Positions 17,322 to 25,966 of a stretch of DNA of 63,605 bases are shown here, piece after piece. The translations under genes were made by a program, and so were the position numbers. How positions within the stretch are numbered: position 1 is the first letter of the stretch; every line of letters begins with the position of its first letter. The notes beneath the pieces are model-generated. The model saw only the letters and a program-made list of their open reading frames with translations. It was not told where the DNA came from and did not search any database. Source of the stretch: Polaromonas jejuensis NBRC 106434 (GTDB taxonomy: Bacteria; Pseudomonadota; Gammaproteobacteria; Burkholderiales; Burkholderiaceae_C); the NCBI RefSeq assembly GCF_001598235.1, contig NZ_BCYO01000023.1, positions 1 to 63,605 on the forward strand. Direction: 5' to 3'.

Positions 17322-18194
17322 ATGTGCCCCCACGCCCCCAAATCCCCCAGCCCCCGAGCCACGCCTGAAGGCATCGTCCACGACGAAAAAGCCCAGTTGG
17401 ACTTCAGCCAGTCCATGAGCTATGGCGACTACCTGCAGCTCGACGCGATTCTGAACGCGCAAAAACCACTCTCGCCCGCGCACGACGAGATGCTGTTCAT
17501 CGTCCAGCACCAGACCAGCGAACTCTGGATGAAGCTCATGCTGCACGAGCTGCGCGCGGCGATCCGCTGCGTCGCGGCCGACGAACTGGGCAGCGCGTTC
17601 AAGATGCTGGCACGCGTGAGCCGCATCATGGAGCAGCTGGTCCACGCCTGGGACGTGCTGGCCACCATGACGCCGCCCGAGTACAGCGCGATGCGCCCCT
17701 ACCTCGGGGCGTCGAGCGGCTTCCAGAGCTACCAGTACCGCTGTATCGAATTCGCCCTGGGCAACAAGAACGCCGCCATGCTCCAGCCGCACGCGCACCG
17801 GCCCGACTTGCTGGCGCAGGTGCAGGCCGCCTATGAAGCCCCTTCGCTCTACGACGAAGCCCTGCGCCTGCTGGCGCGCCGCGGCCTGGCCGTGCCGGCC
17901 AGCCACACCGAACGCGACTGGACCCAGCCCTACGCCGAAAACGCAGCAGTCGAACAGGCCTGGCTGGTCGTCTACCGGGACCCGAAACAGCACTGGGACC
18001 TCTACCAACTCGGCGAAGAACTCACCGACCTCGAAGACGCCTTTCGCCTCTGGCGCTTTCGCCATGTCACCACGGTCGAGCGCATCATCGGCTTCAAGCC
18101 CGGCACCGGCGGCACGAGCGGCGTGAGCTATCTGCGCAAGATGCTCGACGTGGTTCTGTTCCCGGAAATCTGGAAGCTGCGCACGGATTTATAA
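17322..18194 (+). CDS. kynA: tryptophan 2,3-dioxygenase
   Basis: 290-residue haem dioxygenase that opens the indole ring of tryptophan to give N-formylkynurenine. Conserved parts: [47 protein letters not shown], and the haem-ligand histidine and substrate loop in [22 protein letters not shown]. The ATG at 17322 lies 2 bp after the kynU stop. Last gene of kynBUA; the pathway therefore ends at anthranilate in this operon. Confidence 0.96.
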   Translation: MCPHAPKSPSPRATPEGIVHDEKAQLDFSQSMSYGDYLQLDAILNAQKPLSPAHDEMLFIVQHQTSELWMKLMLHELRAAIRCVAADELGSAFKMLARVSRIMEQLVHAWDVLATMTPPEYSAMRPYLGASSGFQSYQYRCIEFALGNKNAAMLQPHAHRPDLLAQVQAAYEAPSLYDEALRLLARRGLAVPASHTERDWTQPYAENAAVEQAWLVVYRDPKQHWDLYQLGEELTDLEDAFRLWRFRHVTTVERIIGFKPGTGGTSGVSYLRKMLDVVLFPEIWKLRTDL

Positions 18195-18211
18195 GGAGAA
18201 TGAGCCTCTGG

Positions 18212-19132
18212 CTATGGCTTCCCATGCAGAGCCAGCCCCGGCACGCCCAGCGTGGCGCGCAGGATGCGCCCGTGCGTGGAGTCGGTCACGTACAGCGTGC
18301 GGCCATCCGCGCCGCCGAAGGCCAGGTTGGTGGTGGAGCTGCCGGGCGCGCCGCGCAGGACCTCCACGGGCTCGGCGCGGCCGTTGAGCACCCAGACACA
18401 GCCCAGGCCCGGGTTGGCGACCAGCACACGGCCCTCGGCATCCACGGCCAGGCCGTCGGGGCCGCTCGGGCCGTAGGACGTGAAGAACTGCCCCACCTTG
18501 GCCACGCTGCCATCGGGCAGCAGCGGCACGCGCCACACGCAGTTGCCGCGCGTGACGGCCAGGTACAGCACGCGCTCGTCGGGCGACAGCGCCACGCCGT
18601 TGGGGCTGGGCACGTTGGCCAGCAGCAGGTCGAGCTGGCCGTTGGGTCGCAGGCGGTACAGGCGCCCGCTCGGGTCGTGCAGGCCGCTCTGCCCCTGGTC
18701 GGTGAAATAGAGGTTGCCCGCGCGGTCGAACACGAGGTCGTTCACGCCCTTGAAGCGCTCGCTGTTGCGGCGCTCCAGGTACGGGGTGACACGGCCCGTG
18801 GCCACGTCGAGGCGCACCAGGCCGTTCTTGTAGTCGGTGATGAGCAGCGTACCGGCATCCTGGAACTTCATGCCGTTGGGCTCGCCGTCGTATTCGGCCA
18901 CCAGCGTCCACGCGCCCTGCGGGTCGATGCGGAAGATGCGGCCCCAGGGAATGTCGGTCACATAGAGGTTGCCGGCGTCGTCGAACACCGGGCCTTCGAG
19001 GAACGAATCGGTGACCGCCCCGCCCCGGTTGGCATCGGCCCAGTCGCTGCGCGCACGGCGGCGGAAGGACTCGGGCATGGACGTGAACGGCTCCAGTTCG
19101 CGGACCTGGGGGGCTTGCAGCAAAAACATCAT
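18212..19132 (-). CDS. SMP-30/gluconolactonase-family protein
   Basis: 306-residue six-bladed beta-propeller lactonase-like protein. Blade motifs: GPVFDDAGNLYVTDIPWGRI, the metal-site EPNGMKFQDAGTLLITDYKN, GVNDLVFDRAGNLYFTDQG, SPNGVALSPDERVLYLAVT and PDGLAVDAEGRVLVANPG. The start has AAAGGAG upstream and two adjacent ATGs (19132, 19129). It is the distal gene of a long minus-strand cluster with amidohydrolases and Bug proteins, so it probably opens a lactone intermediate in that pathway (inference). It is convergent with kynA, 17 bp apart. Confidence 0.92.
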   Translation of the reverse strand: MMFLLQAPQVRELEPFTSMPESFRRRARSDWADANRGGAVTDSFLEGPVFDDAGNLYVTDIPWGRIFRIDPQGAWTLVAEYDGEPNGMKFQDAGTLLITDYKNGLVRLDVATGRVTPYLERRNSERFKGVNDLVFDRAGNLYFTDQGQSGLHDPSGRLYRLRPNGQLDLLLANVPSPNGVALSPDERVLYLAVTRGNCVWRVPLLPDGSVAKVGQFFTSYGPSGPDGLAVDAEGRVLVANPGLGCVWVLNGRAEPVEVLRGAPGSSTTNLAFGGADGRTLYVTDSTHGRILRATLGVPGLALHGKP

Positions 19133-19146
19133 GGGGAGCTCCTTTC

Positions 19147-20037
19147 TCAAAAGTCGTACAGGTCCGCGGGGTTGTCCACCAGGATGCGGTCCATCGCCGC
19201 ATCCGCGCCGGCCCAGGCCCGCAGCAGGTCCACCAGATCGGCATCGTTCACCGTGCCCGGCGCCTCGGTGGTGTGAGGCCAGTCGCTGCCCCACACCAGC
19301 CGCTCGGGCGCGGCCCGCACCAGTGCGCGGCCCAGGGGCAGCATGTCGGCATAGGTGGGGCCGTGCATCGCCGAACGCATGTACGCGCCCGACAGTTTGA
19401 CCCAGGTGTTGCCGCCGTCGAGCAGCCGGCGCAGCACGCCATACGCGGCGGCGGATGGCCCTTCGGCCGGGTCGATGCGGCCCAGGTGGTCGATCACCAG
19501 CGGCACGGGCAGGGCCTGCAGCACGGGCGCCAGCGCGACGATCTGCCCGGGGTGGGCGAAGACCTGGATGTGCCAGCCCCCACATGCACGATGGCGAGCG
19601 ACCTTGCGCACCAGCGTGGTCAGCATCTCCGGCGTGGTCTCGCCCCAGGACTGCGGCGAGACGAAGTTCACCCGCAGCCCCCGCACACGGTGCGCGGCCA
19701 GGCGGTCCAGCTCGGCATCGGCCACATCCTGCGCCACGACGGCCACGCCGCGCGCGCTGTCGCCGAACTGGTTGAGCGCATCCAGCGTGCAGGCGTTGTC
19801 GGTGCCGTAGGTGGACGGCGTCACCACCACCGTGCGCGCGGTGCCCAGGCGCTGCTGCAGCTGCCGGTAGGCGGCCACGGGCGCATCGGGCGGCGTGCGC
19901 TGCCAGTGCGGCGACGGCGCGAAGCGCGGATCGAAGATGTGCATGTGGCTGTCGCACGCCAGTGCAGGCAAAACGCGCGATGGCCGGTTCACGCCCACGG
20001 AATGCGGCACGGGTGCGGAAAGCGGAGGCAAGGCCAT
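19147..20037 (-). CDS. PDC-hydrolase-like amidohydrolase (COG3618 type), copy 1
   Basis: 296-residue TIM-barrel hydrolase of the group holding 2-pyrone-4,6-dicarboxylate hydrolase (LigI), fuconolactonase and galactarolactone isomerase. It has the first-strand metal motif DSHMHIFDPRF, the TPSTYGTDN segment seen in LigI-like members, LVIDHLGRIDP, WVKLSGAYM and the C-terminal VWGSDWPHT. Similar to the gene at 25012 in the same cluster, so probably an ancient duplication or two steps on related lactones. Upstream gene: a Bug protein ending 6 bp away. Confidence 0.9.
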   Translation of the reverse strand: MALPPLSAPVPHSVGVNRPSRVLPALACDSHMHIFDPRFAPSPHWQRTPPDAPVAAYRQLQQRLGTARTVVVTPSTYGTDNACTLDALNQFGDSARGVAVVAQDVADAELDRLAAHRVRGLRVNFVSPQSWGETTPEMLTTLVRKVARHRACGGWHIQVFAHPGQIVALAPVLQALPVPLVIDHLGRIDPAEGPSAAAYGVLRRLLDGGNTWVKLSGAYMRSAMHGPTYADMLPLGRALVRAAPERLVWGSDWPHTTEAPGTVNDADLVDLLRAWAGADAAMDRILVDNPADLYDF

Positions 20038-20043
20038 GGGTAC

Positions 20044-21000
20044 TCAGTCCAGCTTGATGTGGCCCTTGCGCACCACCTCGCCCCACTTGGCGTCTTCCTT
20101 CTTGAGGAACGTGGCGAACTCGGCCGGCGTGGAACCCACGGGCTGGGCGCCCATGTCGGCCAGGCGCTGCTTCACCTCGTCCTCCTTCATCACGTCCTGC
20201 ACCGCCTGGCGCAGTTGGGCCGCGATGGGCTCGGGCGTACCGGCGGGCAGGAAGACGCCGTTCCACTCGTAGGCCTCGTAGCCGGGGATCACCGTCTCGG
20301 CCACCGTGGGCACATCGGGCAGGCGCCTGGAGCGCTCGGGCGCCGACACGGCCAGCGCGCGCAGCTTGCCGCCCGACACATGGGGATAGGTGGCGGCCAC
20401 GGTGCCGAACATGAAGTCCACCTGCCCTGCCATCACGTCGGTGATGGCCGGGCCGCCGCTCTTGTAGGGCACGTGCACCATGTCCAGGTGGAGCTGTTGC
20501 CGGAACAGCTCGGCCGCCAGGCGCTGCACCGTGCCGCTGCCGCCCGAGGCGAAGTTGAGCTTGCCCGGCGCCGCCTTGGCCCTGGCGATCAGGTCGTTCA
20601 CATTCTTGAGAGGTGAATCGGCCTTCACGATGAGCACGTTGGGTGCCAGCAGCACCAGCGACAGCGGCTGCAGCGCTGTGCTGGCATACGGCATCTTGGG
20701 GAACAGGTGCGGGTTGATGGAATACGGCGTGGCGTCGTACAGCATGGTGTAGCCGTCGGCCGGGGCCTTGGCCACGTAGCTCGCGCCGATGGTGCCGCTG
20801 GCGCCCGCCTTGTTGTCCACGATCACGCTGGTGCCCAGCCTGGCGCCCAGGCGCGTGGCCAGCACGCGCGCCACCGCGTCGGCGGCACCGCCCGGCGCAT
20901 AGGGCACGACGATGGTGATGGGCCGCTCGGGGAACGCGGCGTGCGCCACGCCGGCAGCCAGGGCGCACGCGGCGATCAGGGGTTGGAGGAAGCGGAACAT
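20044..21000 (-). CDS. Bug/TctC-family periplasmic solute-binding protein
   Basis: 318-residue receptor with a Sec signal (MFRFLQPLIAACALAAGVAHA) and the family start FPERPITIVVPYAPGGAADA, then IVDNKAGASGTIGASYVA and MVHVPYKSGGPAITDVMAGQ. Start at 21000 behind CCCAGGAGATTTC. The frame is open further upstream, but that part has no signal features. It shares the cluster with three other Bug proteins. Confidence 0.92.
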   Translation of the reverse strand: MFRFLQPLIAACALAAGVAHAAFPERPITIVVPYAPGGAADAVARVLATRLGARLGTSVIVDNKAGASGTIGASYVAKAPADGYTMLYDATPYSINPHLFPKMPYASTALQPLSLVLLAPNVLIVKADSPLKNVNDLIARAKAAPGKLNFASGGSGTVQRLAAELFRQQLHLDMVHVPYKSGGPAITDVMAGQVDFMFGTVAATYPHVSGGKLRALAVSAPERSRRLPDVPTVAETVIPGYEAYEWNGVFLPAGTPEPIAAQLRQAVQDVMKEDEVKQRLADMGAQPVGSTPAEFATFLKKEDAKWGEVVRKGHIKLD

Positions 21001-21056
21001 GAAATCTCCTGGGTTCAATCGATGAAAAACGAATGCGGGGTGGGCGGCGGCGCCGG

Positions 21057-21155
21057 TCAGTCGGCCCGCAGGTCCAGGTCCCTGGTGGATGCTATGAATA
21101 GCGTAGCTGCCAGCGCTTGATGGACAAGGGCTACAGGCCATTTTTGCTTGAACAT
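21057..21155 (-). other. 32-codon ORF resembling an orphan signal peptide, built from a family A repeat
   Basis: ATG at 21155 is preceded by a strong AAGGAG site; the peptide begins MFKQKWPVALVHQALAATLF and ends in a stop 31 codons later. Bases 21091-21152 are a family A repeat. The setting, between two Bug genes and with an operon-like start, suggests either the leftover N-terminus of a lost Bug gene or a short membrane peptide. No evidence of translation beyond the start site. Confidence 0.35.
21091..21152 (-). repeat. dispersed AT-rich hairpin repeat (family A), copy 2
   Basis: On the plus strand it reads GCTATGAATAGCGTAGCTGC, CAGCGCTTGATGGACAAGGG and CTACAGGCCATTTTTGC, matching copy 3 at 22108-22167 closely. 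It overlaps the orphan signal-peptide-like ORF. Confidence 0.7.
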
Positions 21156-21169
21156 ATGCTGTGTCTCCT

Positions 21170-22180
21170 TCAATCCAGGCGGATGCCGCTGGTGCGGATC
21201 ACGCCCGCCCACTTGGCGGTTTCGGCCTTGACGAAGGCCTCGAACTCCTGCGCGCTGGAGCCCACGCCCTGCACGCCCAGTTCGGCAAAGCGTTTCTTCA
21301 TCTCGGGGCTGGCGACGATGGCGCGGGTCTCGGACTCCAGCCGCTCCAGCACCGGGCGCGGCGTGCCGGCGGGGGCGAACAGGCCGTTCCACTCATTGAC
21401 CTGAAAGCCCGGCACGCCCGCTTCGGCCACGGTGGGCACCTGTTCCCAGCCCTCGGTGCGTTTCGCCGAGGTGATGGCCAGCGCGCGCAGCTTTCCGCCC
21501 TTGACGAAGGGACCGCTGGCCGTAGTGGCGCTGAACATGATGTCCACCTGCCCGCCGATCAGGTCGGTGAGCGCCGGCGCGCCGCCACGGTAGGGGATGT
21601 GTGTGAGCGAGATCTTTTGCCCCTGCTTGAACAGCTCGCCCGCCAGATGCTGCGCGCCGCCGTTGCCGGCCGAGGCATAGGTCAGGTGCCCGGGCCTGGC
21701 GCGCGCGGCCTTCGCCAGGTCGGCCACCGACTGAAAAGGCGACGCCGCGGGCACCACCAGCAGCAGCGGCACCTGCATCACGAGCGAGATGGGCGCGAAG
21801 TCCTTGGCGGCATTGAACGGCAGCTTGGCGAACAGGCTGGGGTTGACGGTGAAGGCCGTCGCATCGAGCAGCAGCGTGTAGCCATCGGCCGGCGCCTTGG
21901 CCACGGCCGCCGCGCCTATGGTGCCGCTGCCGCCGGGCCGGTTGTCCACCACCACCTGCTGGCCCAGGCGGCTGGACAGCTGCGTAGCCAGCAGGCGGGC
22001 CGTGTTGTCGGCATTGCCGCCGGCCGGGTACGGCACGACGAGCTTGATGGGCTTGTCGGGCCAAGTGCCCTGCGCCTGGGCGGGCAGCACGCCCGCCGCA
22101 CCTGTCACTACCAAACTGATAGCTGCCAGCGCTTTACTGATAAGCGCTACAGCCGATTTTTTCTTCAAATCTTTGTGCAT
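21170..22180 (-). CDS. Bug/TctC-family protein with repeat-derived signal peptide
   Basis: 336-residue TTT-type receptor. The mature part starts near residue 38 (WPDKPIKLVVPYPAGGNADN) and carries VVDNRPGGSGTIGAAAVA and LTHIPYRGGAPALTDLIGGQ. The ATG at 22180 has CAGGAGACAGACA in front. The signal peptide (n-region MHKDLKKKSA, hydrophobic VALISKALAAISLVV, cleavage after AQA) is encoded for about 20 codons by a family A repeat that elsewhere is intergenic. So the export signal itself appears to be repeat-derived, while the cleavage region and mature protein are ordinary family sequence. Confidence 0.9.
   Translation of the reverse strand: MHKDLKKKSAVALISKALAAISLVVTGAAGVLPAQAQGTWPDKPIKLVVPYPAGGNADNTARLLATQLSSRLGQQVVVDNRPGGSGTIGAAAVAKAPADGYTLLLDATAFTVNPSLFAKLPFNAAKDFAPISLVMQVPLLLVVPAASPFQSVADLAKAARARPGHLTYASAGNGGAQHLAGELFKQGQKISLTHIPYRGGAPALTDLIGGQVDIMFSATTASGPFVKGGKLRALAITSAKRTEGWEQVPTVAEAGVPGFQVNEWNGLFAPAGTPRPVLERLESETRAIVASPEMKKRFAELGVQGVGSSAQEFEAFVKAETAKWAGVIRTSGIRLD
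22108..22167 (-). repeat. family A repeat forming the Bug signal-peptide core, copy 3
   Basis: Plus-strand text: CTACCAAACTGATAGCTGCC, AGCGCTTTACTGATAAGCGC and TACAGCCGATTTTTTC. It covers codons ~5-24 of the gene at 21170-22180 without stops, giving a Lys-rich start and a hydrophobic helix. Confidence 0.7.
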
Positions 22181-22296
22181 TGTCTGTCTCCTGTCGTGGG
22201 CCGCACGGACTGCGGCCTCGTCATGGCCGGCACCCTGGTTCTGCACCCAGGCACCGGTGCGGAGGGCACGCAACGCTGGCGTGCCCTGCCCTTCCG

Positions 22297-23232
22297 TTAT
22301 GCAGCAGCAGCCGCTGGAACGCGGGCCAGCACCTCCAGCAGGTTCCTGGCCGCGCCCACGCCCATGTTCACGTAGGCGTCGCTGGTCACGCCGCCGATGT
22401 GCGGGCTCAGGATGAAGTGCTTCTCGCCCTGGAACGGGTGGCCGGCCGTCATGGGCTCCACGGCAAAGCTGTCCAGCCCCGCCGCCATCACCTGGCCGGA
22501 TCGCACGGCGGCCAGCAGCGCCGCTTCGTCGATGAGTCCGCCGCGCGCGGTGTTCACCACGATCACGCCGCGCTTGCACTGGGCCAGCGTGGCGGCGTTC
22601 AGCATGCCGCGGTTCTCTTCGGTCAGCGGGCAGTGCAAAGAAACAGCATCGGACTCGCGCCAGATCGTCGCCAAGTCCACGCTTTGCACATAGGCCGGCA
22701 GGTTCCTGGCGAACGGATCGAAGCCGATCACGCGCAGGCCCAGCGCATCGGCCATCCGGGCGAAGCGCAGGCCGATGGCGCCCAGGCCCACGACGCCCAC
22801 GGTGCGGCCGCCCAGTTCCAGGCTCTTGTGCGTGGCCTTGTCCCAGTGGCCGGCGTGCATGCGCGCATCGAGCGCCACCACCGACTTGGCGCAGGCCAGC
22901 AGCAGCGCCAGCGCCTGCTCGGCCACCGCCGCCGCATTGGCACCCACGGCGGCCACGACCTCGATGCCGCGCGCCTGGGCGGCCACCTTGTCGATGGTGT
23001 CCGTGCCGCTGCCGTGCTTGGAGATCACCTTGAGCGACGGGGCGGCGTCCATCACCGCCGCGCCCACCTTGCCGTAGCGCACGATGATGGCCACGGGGTC
23101 GTGCTGCTGGCAGAGGGCCACCAAGTCGTCCTCGGTGGGCGTCTTGCCGGCGTAGACGATCTCGAAATCCTTGAGCAGGTCCAGCGCCTGCTGCGCCAGG
23201 TCGGCGCCCGTGACGATGATGGAGGCGCTCAC
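22297..23232 (-). CDS. D-isomer-specific 2-hydroxyacid dehydrogenase
   Basis: 311-residue enzyme of the SerA-like family. NAD motif VGVVGLGAIGLRFARMADALG, VNTARGGLIDEAALLAAVRSG with the active-site Arg region, and the His in FILSPHIGGVTSDAYVNMG. The start is a GTG at 23232 that overlaps the stop of the upstream aldolase gene (GTGA) and follows GGAAGGAGAGACGCT; the ATG further upstream would overlap that gene by 58 bp. Coupling to an RraA-type aldolase suggests it reduces or oxidises a 2-oxo/2-hydroxy acid in the same pathway (inference). Confidence 0.92.
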   Translation of the reverse strand: MSASIIVTGADLAQQALDLLKDFEIVYAGKTPTEDDLVALCQQHDPVAIIVRYGKVGAAVMDAAPSLKVISKHGSGTDTIDKVAAQARGIEVVAAVGANAAAVAEQALALLLACAKSVVALDARMHAGHWDKATHKSLELGGRTVGVVGLGAIGLRFARMADALGLRVIGFDPFARNLPAYVQSVDLATIWRESDAVSLHCPLTEENRGMLNAATLAQCKRGVIVVNTARGGLIDEAALLAAVRSGQVMAAGLDSFAVEPMTAGHPFQGEKHFILSPHIGGVTSDAYVNMGVGAARNLLEVLARVPAAAAA

Positions 23233-23915
23233 AGCGTCTCTCCTTCCTTCAGCACACCGGCGGCGCGCAGCGCGGCGGGCAGCCACTTCGATGCCGTGTC
23301 GCCGCGCGCGATGGCCTCGATGCGCGCGGCCTCGTCGGCCACCTTCCTGTCGGCCAGGGCCATCATGGCCGGCGCCTTGGCGCGTTCGATGACGACCACG
23401 CCGTCGGCATCGCCCACCACCAGGTCGCCCGGGTTCACCACGGCGCCGCCGGCGGAGATGGGGTGGTTGATGCGGCCGGGCACGTACTTGGTCGGGCCTG
23501 CGGGGTTGAAGCCGGCGCTGAACACGGGAAAGCCCAGCTCCAGCAGTTCCAGCTTGTCGCGGATGGCGGCGTCCACGATCACGCCAGCCAGGCCGCGCTT
23601 CTTGCAGGCACTGAGCATCAGCGTGCCCATCAGCGCGGCGGTCTGGTCGCCCTTGCCGTCGATCACCAGCACGTCGCCCGGCTGGGCCAGGGCGATGGCG
23701 GCGTGGATCATCAGGTTGTCGCCGGGGCGCACTTCGACGGTGAAGGCGGGCCCTGCCACCTTCATGTCCTGGTGCACGGGCGCCACGCGGCCGTGCATGG
23801 TGCCACGGCGGCCGGCCACGTCGGCCAGGATGGCGGCCTGGAAGGTCGCGGCTTTGCTCACGACCTCGGCGCTCACGCGCTCGACGTCACGGATGATTTC
23901 GGGTAGTTGGCTCAT
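23229..23915 (-). CDS. RraA-like class II pyruvate aldolase (HMG/CHA aldolase family)
   Basis: 228-residue protein of the RraA/LigK/HMG-aldolase family, which cleaves 4-hydroxy-4-methyl-2-oxoglutarate or 4-carboxy-4-hydroxy-2-oxoadipate to pyruvate plus a second oxo acid. The metal/substrate signature is KKRGLAGVIVDAAIRD (G-x3-D-x3-RD), with DVLVIDGKGDQTAALMGTLM and PGDLVVGDADGVVVI. These match aldolases rather than the RNase E inhibitor. Together with two LigI-like amidohydrolases it recalls the end of the protocatechuate 4,5-cleavage route, but no ring-cleavage dioxygenase or LigJ is here. Confidence 0.9.
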   Translation of the reverse strand: MSQLPEIIRDVERVSAEVVSKAATFQAAILADVAGRRGTMHGRVAPVHQDMKVAGPAFTVEVRPGDNLMIHAAIALAQPGDVLVIDGKGDQTAALMGTLMLSACKKRGLAGVIVDAAIRDKLELLELGFPVFSAGFNPAGPTKYVPGRINHPISAGGAVVNPGDLVVGDADGVVVIERAKAPAMMALADRKVADEAARIEAIARGDTASKWLPAALRAAGVLKEGETL

Positions 23916-23970
23916 GGTGGTTCTGTCCGGTTGAGAAAAAGAAAGGGATGGAATGGGAGCGGATGCGGCC

Positions 23971-24990
23971 TCACTCGGCCTTGATGTTTCCGTCCTTGAT
24001 GACCTTGGCCCACTTGGCGGAGTCGGCCTTCTGCAGGTCGCCCAGCTGCCGGGGCGTGCCGCCGACGAGCGTCACGCCCAGCTTGTCGGCCAGCGCCACC
24101 ACGGCCGGGTCCTTGAGCGCCTTGTTGATTTCCTGGTTCAGGCGCTGCACGACGGCGGCGGGCGTCCTGGCGGGCGCGAACGCGGCCTGCCACTGCTCGA
24201 CGACAAAGTCCTTCATGCCGACCTCGCCCATGGTGGGCACCGCAGGCAGGGCTTTGAGGCGCTGGGCGGAGGTGACGGCCAGCGCGCGCAGCTTGCCGGA
24301 CTGCACATGCGGCAGCGCGGCGGCGGCGGGCGCAAACATGAACTGCACCTGTTCGGCCAGCGTGTCCTGCAGCGCCGGGGTGTCGCCCTTGTAGGGCACG
24401 TGGATGAAGCGCGCGCCCGTCTGCTGCTGCAGCAGCTCGCCCTGCATCTGCAGGATGGTGCCGTTGCCGCCCGACGCGAACGCCAGCTTGCCGGGCTGCG
24501 CCTTGGCGGCGGCGAGCAGGTCGGCCACCGTCTTGAACGGCTGGTTCGCGCCCACCACCAGGATGTGGGGAATGGTGCCGAGGGTGACCACCGGCTCGAA
24601 TGCGGCGATGTGGTCGTACGGCAGCTTGCCCATGAGGTGCGGCGCAATCGCCTGCGGGCCGATGGACGTGCCCAGCAGCGTATAGCCATCCGGCGCCGCC
24701 TTGGCGACGAAGGCCGCGCCTATGGTGCCGGTAGCGCCCGCCCTGTTGTCCACGATCACGTTGGTGGCGAGCGCCGCGCCCAGCCGCGATGCAATGTTGC
24801 GGCCCAGCACGTCGGTGCTGCCGCCCGGCGGGTACGGCACCACCCAGGTGATGACCCGGCCGGCGGGCCAGTCGCCCTGCGCCAATGCGGGAGCGGCCAG
24901 CAGCGGGCCGAGCAGCGCGGCGCCCGCCACGGCGAAAAGGCTGCGGCGCGCAAGGCCGGAGGATGAAGGGGTGGTCGTCGATGCAGTCAT
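23971..24990 (-). CDS. Bug/TctC-family periplasmic solute-binding protein
   Basis: 339-residue receptor. The N-terminus has a twin-arginine-type signal (GLARRSLFAVAGAALLGPLL, cleavage near ALA-QG), then VITWVVPYPPGGSTDVLGRN, IVDNRAGATGTIGAAFVA and FIHVPYKGDTPALQDTLAEQ. It lies 55 bp upstream of the aldolase gene and 21 bp downstream of the second amidohydrolase. One of four Bug proteins in this cluster. Confidence 0.92.
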   Translation of the reverse strand: MTASTTTPSSSGLARRSLFAVAGAALLGPLLAAPALAQGDWPAGRVITWVVPYPPGGSTDVLGRNIASRLGAALATNVIVDNRAGATGTIGAAFVAKAAPDGYTLLGTSIGPQAIAPHLMGKLPYDHIAAFEPVVTLGTIPHILVVGANQPFKTVADLLAAAKAQPGKLAFASGGNGTILQMQGELLQQQTGARFIHVPYKGDTPALQDTLAEQVQFMFAPAAAALPHVQSGKLRALAVTSAQRLKALPAVPTMGEVGMKDFVVEQWQAAFAPARTPAAVVQRLNQEINKALKDPAVVALADKLGVTLVGGTPRQLGDLQKADSAKWAKVIKDGNIKAE

Positions 24991-25011
24991 GGGACTTGTC
25001 TCGCTGTGTCG

Positions 25012-25920
25012 TTAATGGGTCGGGGAAATCGGTGTGAAGCCGTACAGCGCCTGCGGGTTGTCCACCAGCACGCGCTGCAGCGTGGCGGTGCCGCCGGCCT
25101 CTGCCGTCCAGTCGGCGAGGCGGTCGACCTGGCGGGCGTCGTCCGGCATGGGCTGCACGCCGGCGGAAGCGGTGGCGTGAGGCCAGTCGCTGCCCCAGAG
25201 CACGCGCCCGGGCGCGCAGCGCAGGTAGCTCGCGGCCAACGCGTCGAGCGCCGGGTCTTCCACCGAGTGGCGTTCGCTCACGATGTAGCCGCCGGACAGC
25301 TTGATCCACGCCTGACCGCGCTGCAGCAGGTCGAGCAGCAGCGCATGCGCGGCGTGCCGCCCAACCTGCGCGGGCGGAATGCGGCCGAAGTGGTCGAACA
25401 CCAGCGGCACGGGCAGCTGCCGCAGCACATCGCCTTGTGCCACCAGCAGGTCCGGCGCCATCAGCAGTTGCAGGTGCCAGCCCAGCGGCGCGATGCGGCG
25501 GGCCAACGGCATGAGCGCGTCCGCCGTGCCCGACACGCCCAGCGACAGGTTCAGCCGCACGCCGCGCACGCCAGTGTCGTGCAGGCGCAGCAGTGCGGCG
25601 TCGCTCTCGCTGCCGTCGATCACCGCCACGCCGCGCGCCTGCGGGCCCAGCGCGGCAAGCCCTTCCAGCATGCAGCGGTTGTCGGTGCCGTAGGTGGAGG
25701 GCGTGACCAGCACGGTGCGTGCGGTGCCGATGCGCCGCTGCAGCGCGAGGTAGTCCTGCGCCGAGGCGTCCGGCGGTAGCAGCCGGGCGCCCGGCGCGGC
25801 CGGAAAGCGGCTGTCGTAGACATGCACATGGCAGTCACAGGCGCCGGCCGGCAGCGCGGTGCGCGGCGCGGCGGTGCCGGCCGAGAAACGCACGGGCGTG
25901 GCAAGGCTGTCGCGGTACAT
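25012..25920 (-). CDS. PDC-hydrolase-like amidohydrolase (COG3618 type), copy 2
   Basis: 302-residue TIM-barrel hydrolase paralogous to the gene at 19147. ACDCHVHVYDSRFPAAPGAR carries the two metal-binding His; TPSTYGTDNRCMLEGLAALG, VFDHFGRIPPAQVG, WIKLSGGYIVSERHS and VLWGSDWPHATAS follow in the expected order. Start at 25920 (MYRDSLATPVRF); the frame continues upstream without family character. A lactonase or lactone isomerase role is inferred. Confidence 0.9.
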   Translation of the reverse strand: MYRDSLATPVRFSAGTAAPRTALPAGACDCHVHVYDSRFPAAPGARLLPPDASAQDYLALQRRIGTARTVLVTPSTYGTDNRCMLEGLAALGPQARGVAVIDGSESDAALLRLHDTGVRGVRLNLSLGVSGTADALMPLARRIAPLGWHLQLLMAPDLLVAQGDVLRQLPVPLVFDHFGRIPPAQVGRHAAHALLLDLLQRGQAWIKLSGGYIVSERHSVEDPALDALAASYLRCAPGRVLWGSDWPHATASAGVQPMPDDARQVDRLADWTAEAGGTATLQRVLVDNPQALYGFTPISPTH

Positions 25921-25966
25921 GGCGAGGGCTCTGTGGGCGTGGGGAAGCGATGCTGCGGGTCGCGCG

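Noticed and set aside
18212..20968. A 918-codon open frame on the minus strand
   Set aside because: Only its last third is a real gene (SMP-30 protein, 18212-19132). The rest overlaps the amidohydrolase and Bug genes in another frame and has the Arg/Ala/Gly-rich composition of a high-GC shadow.
23229..23915. RNase E inhibitor RraA
   Set aside because: The protein has the aldolase-type G-x3-D-x3-RD metal signature and sits in a catabolic operon beside lactonases, so the HMG/CHA aldolase role is far more likely.
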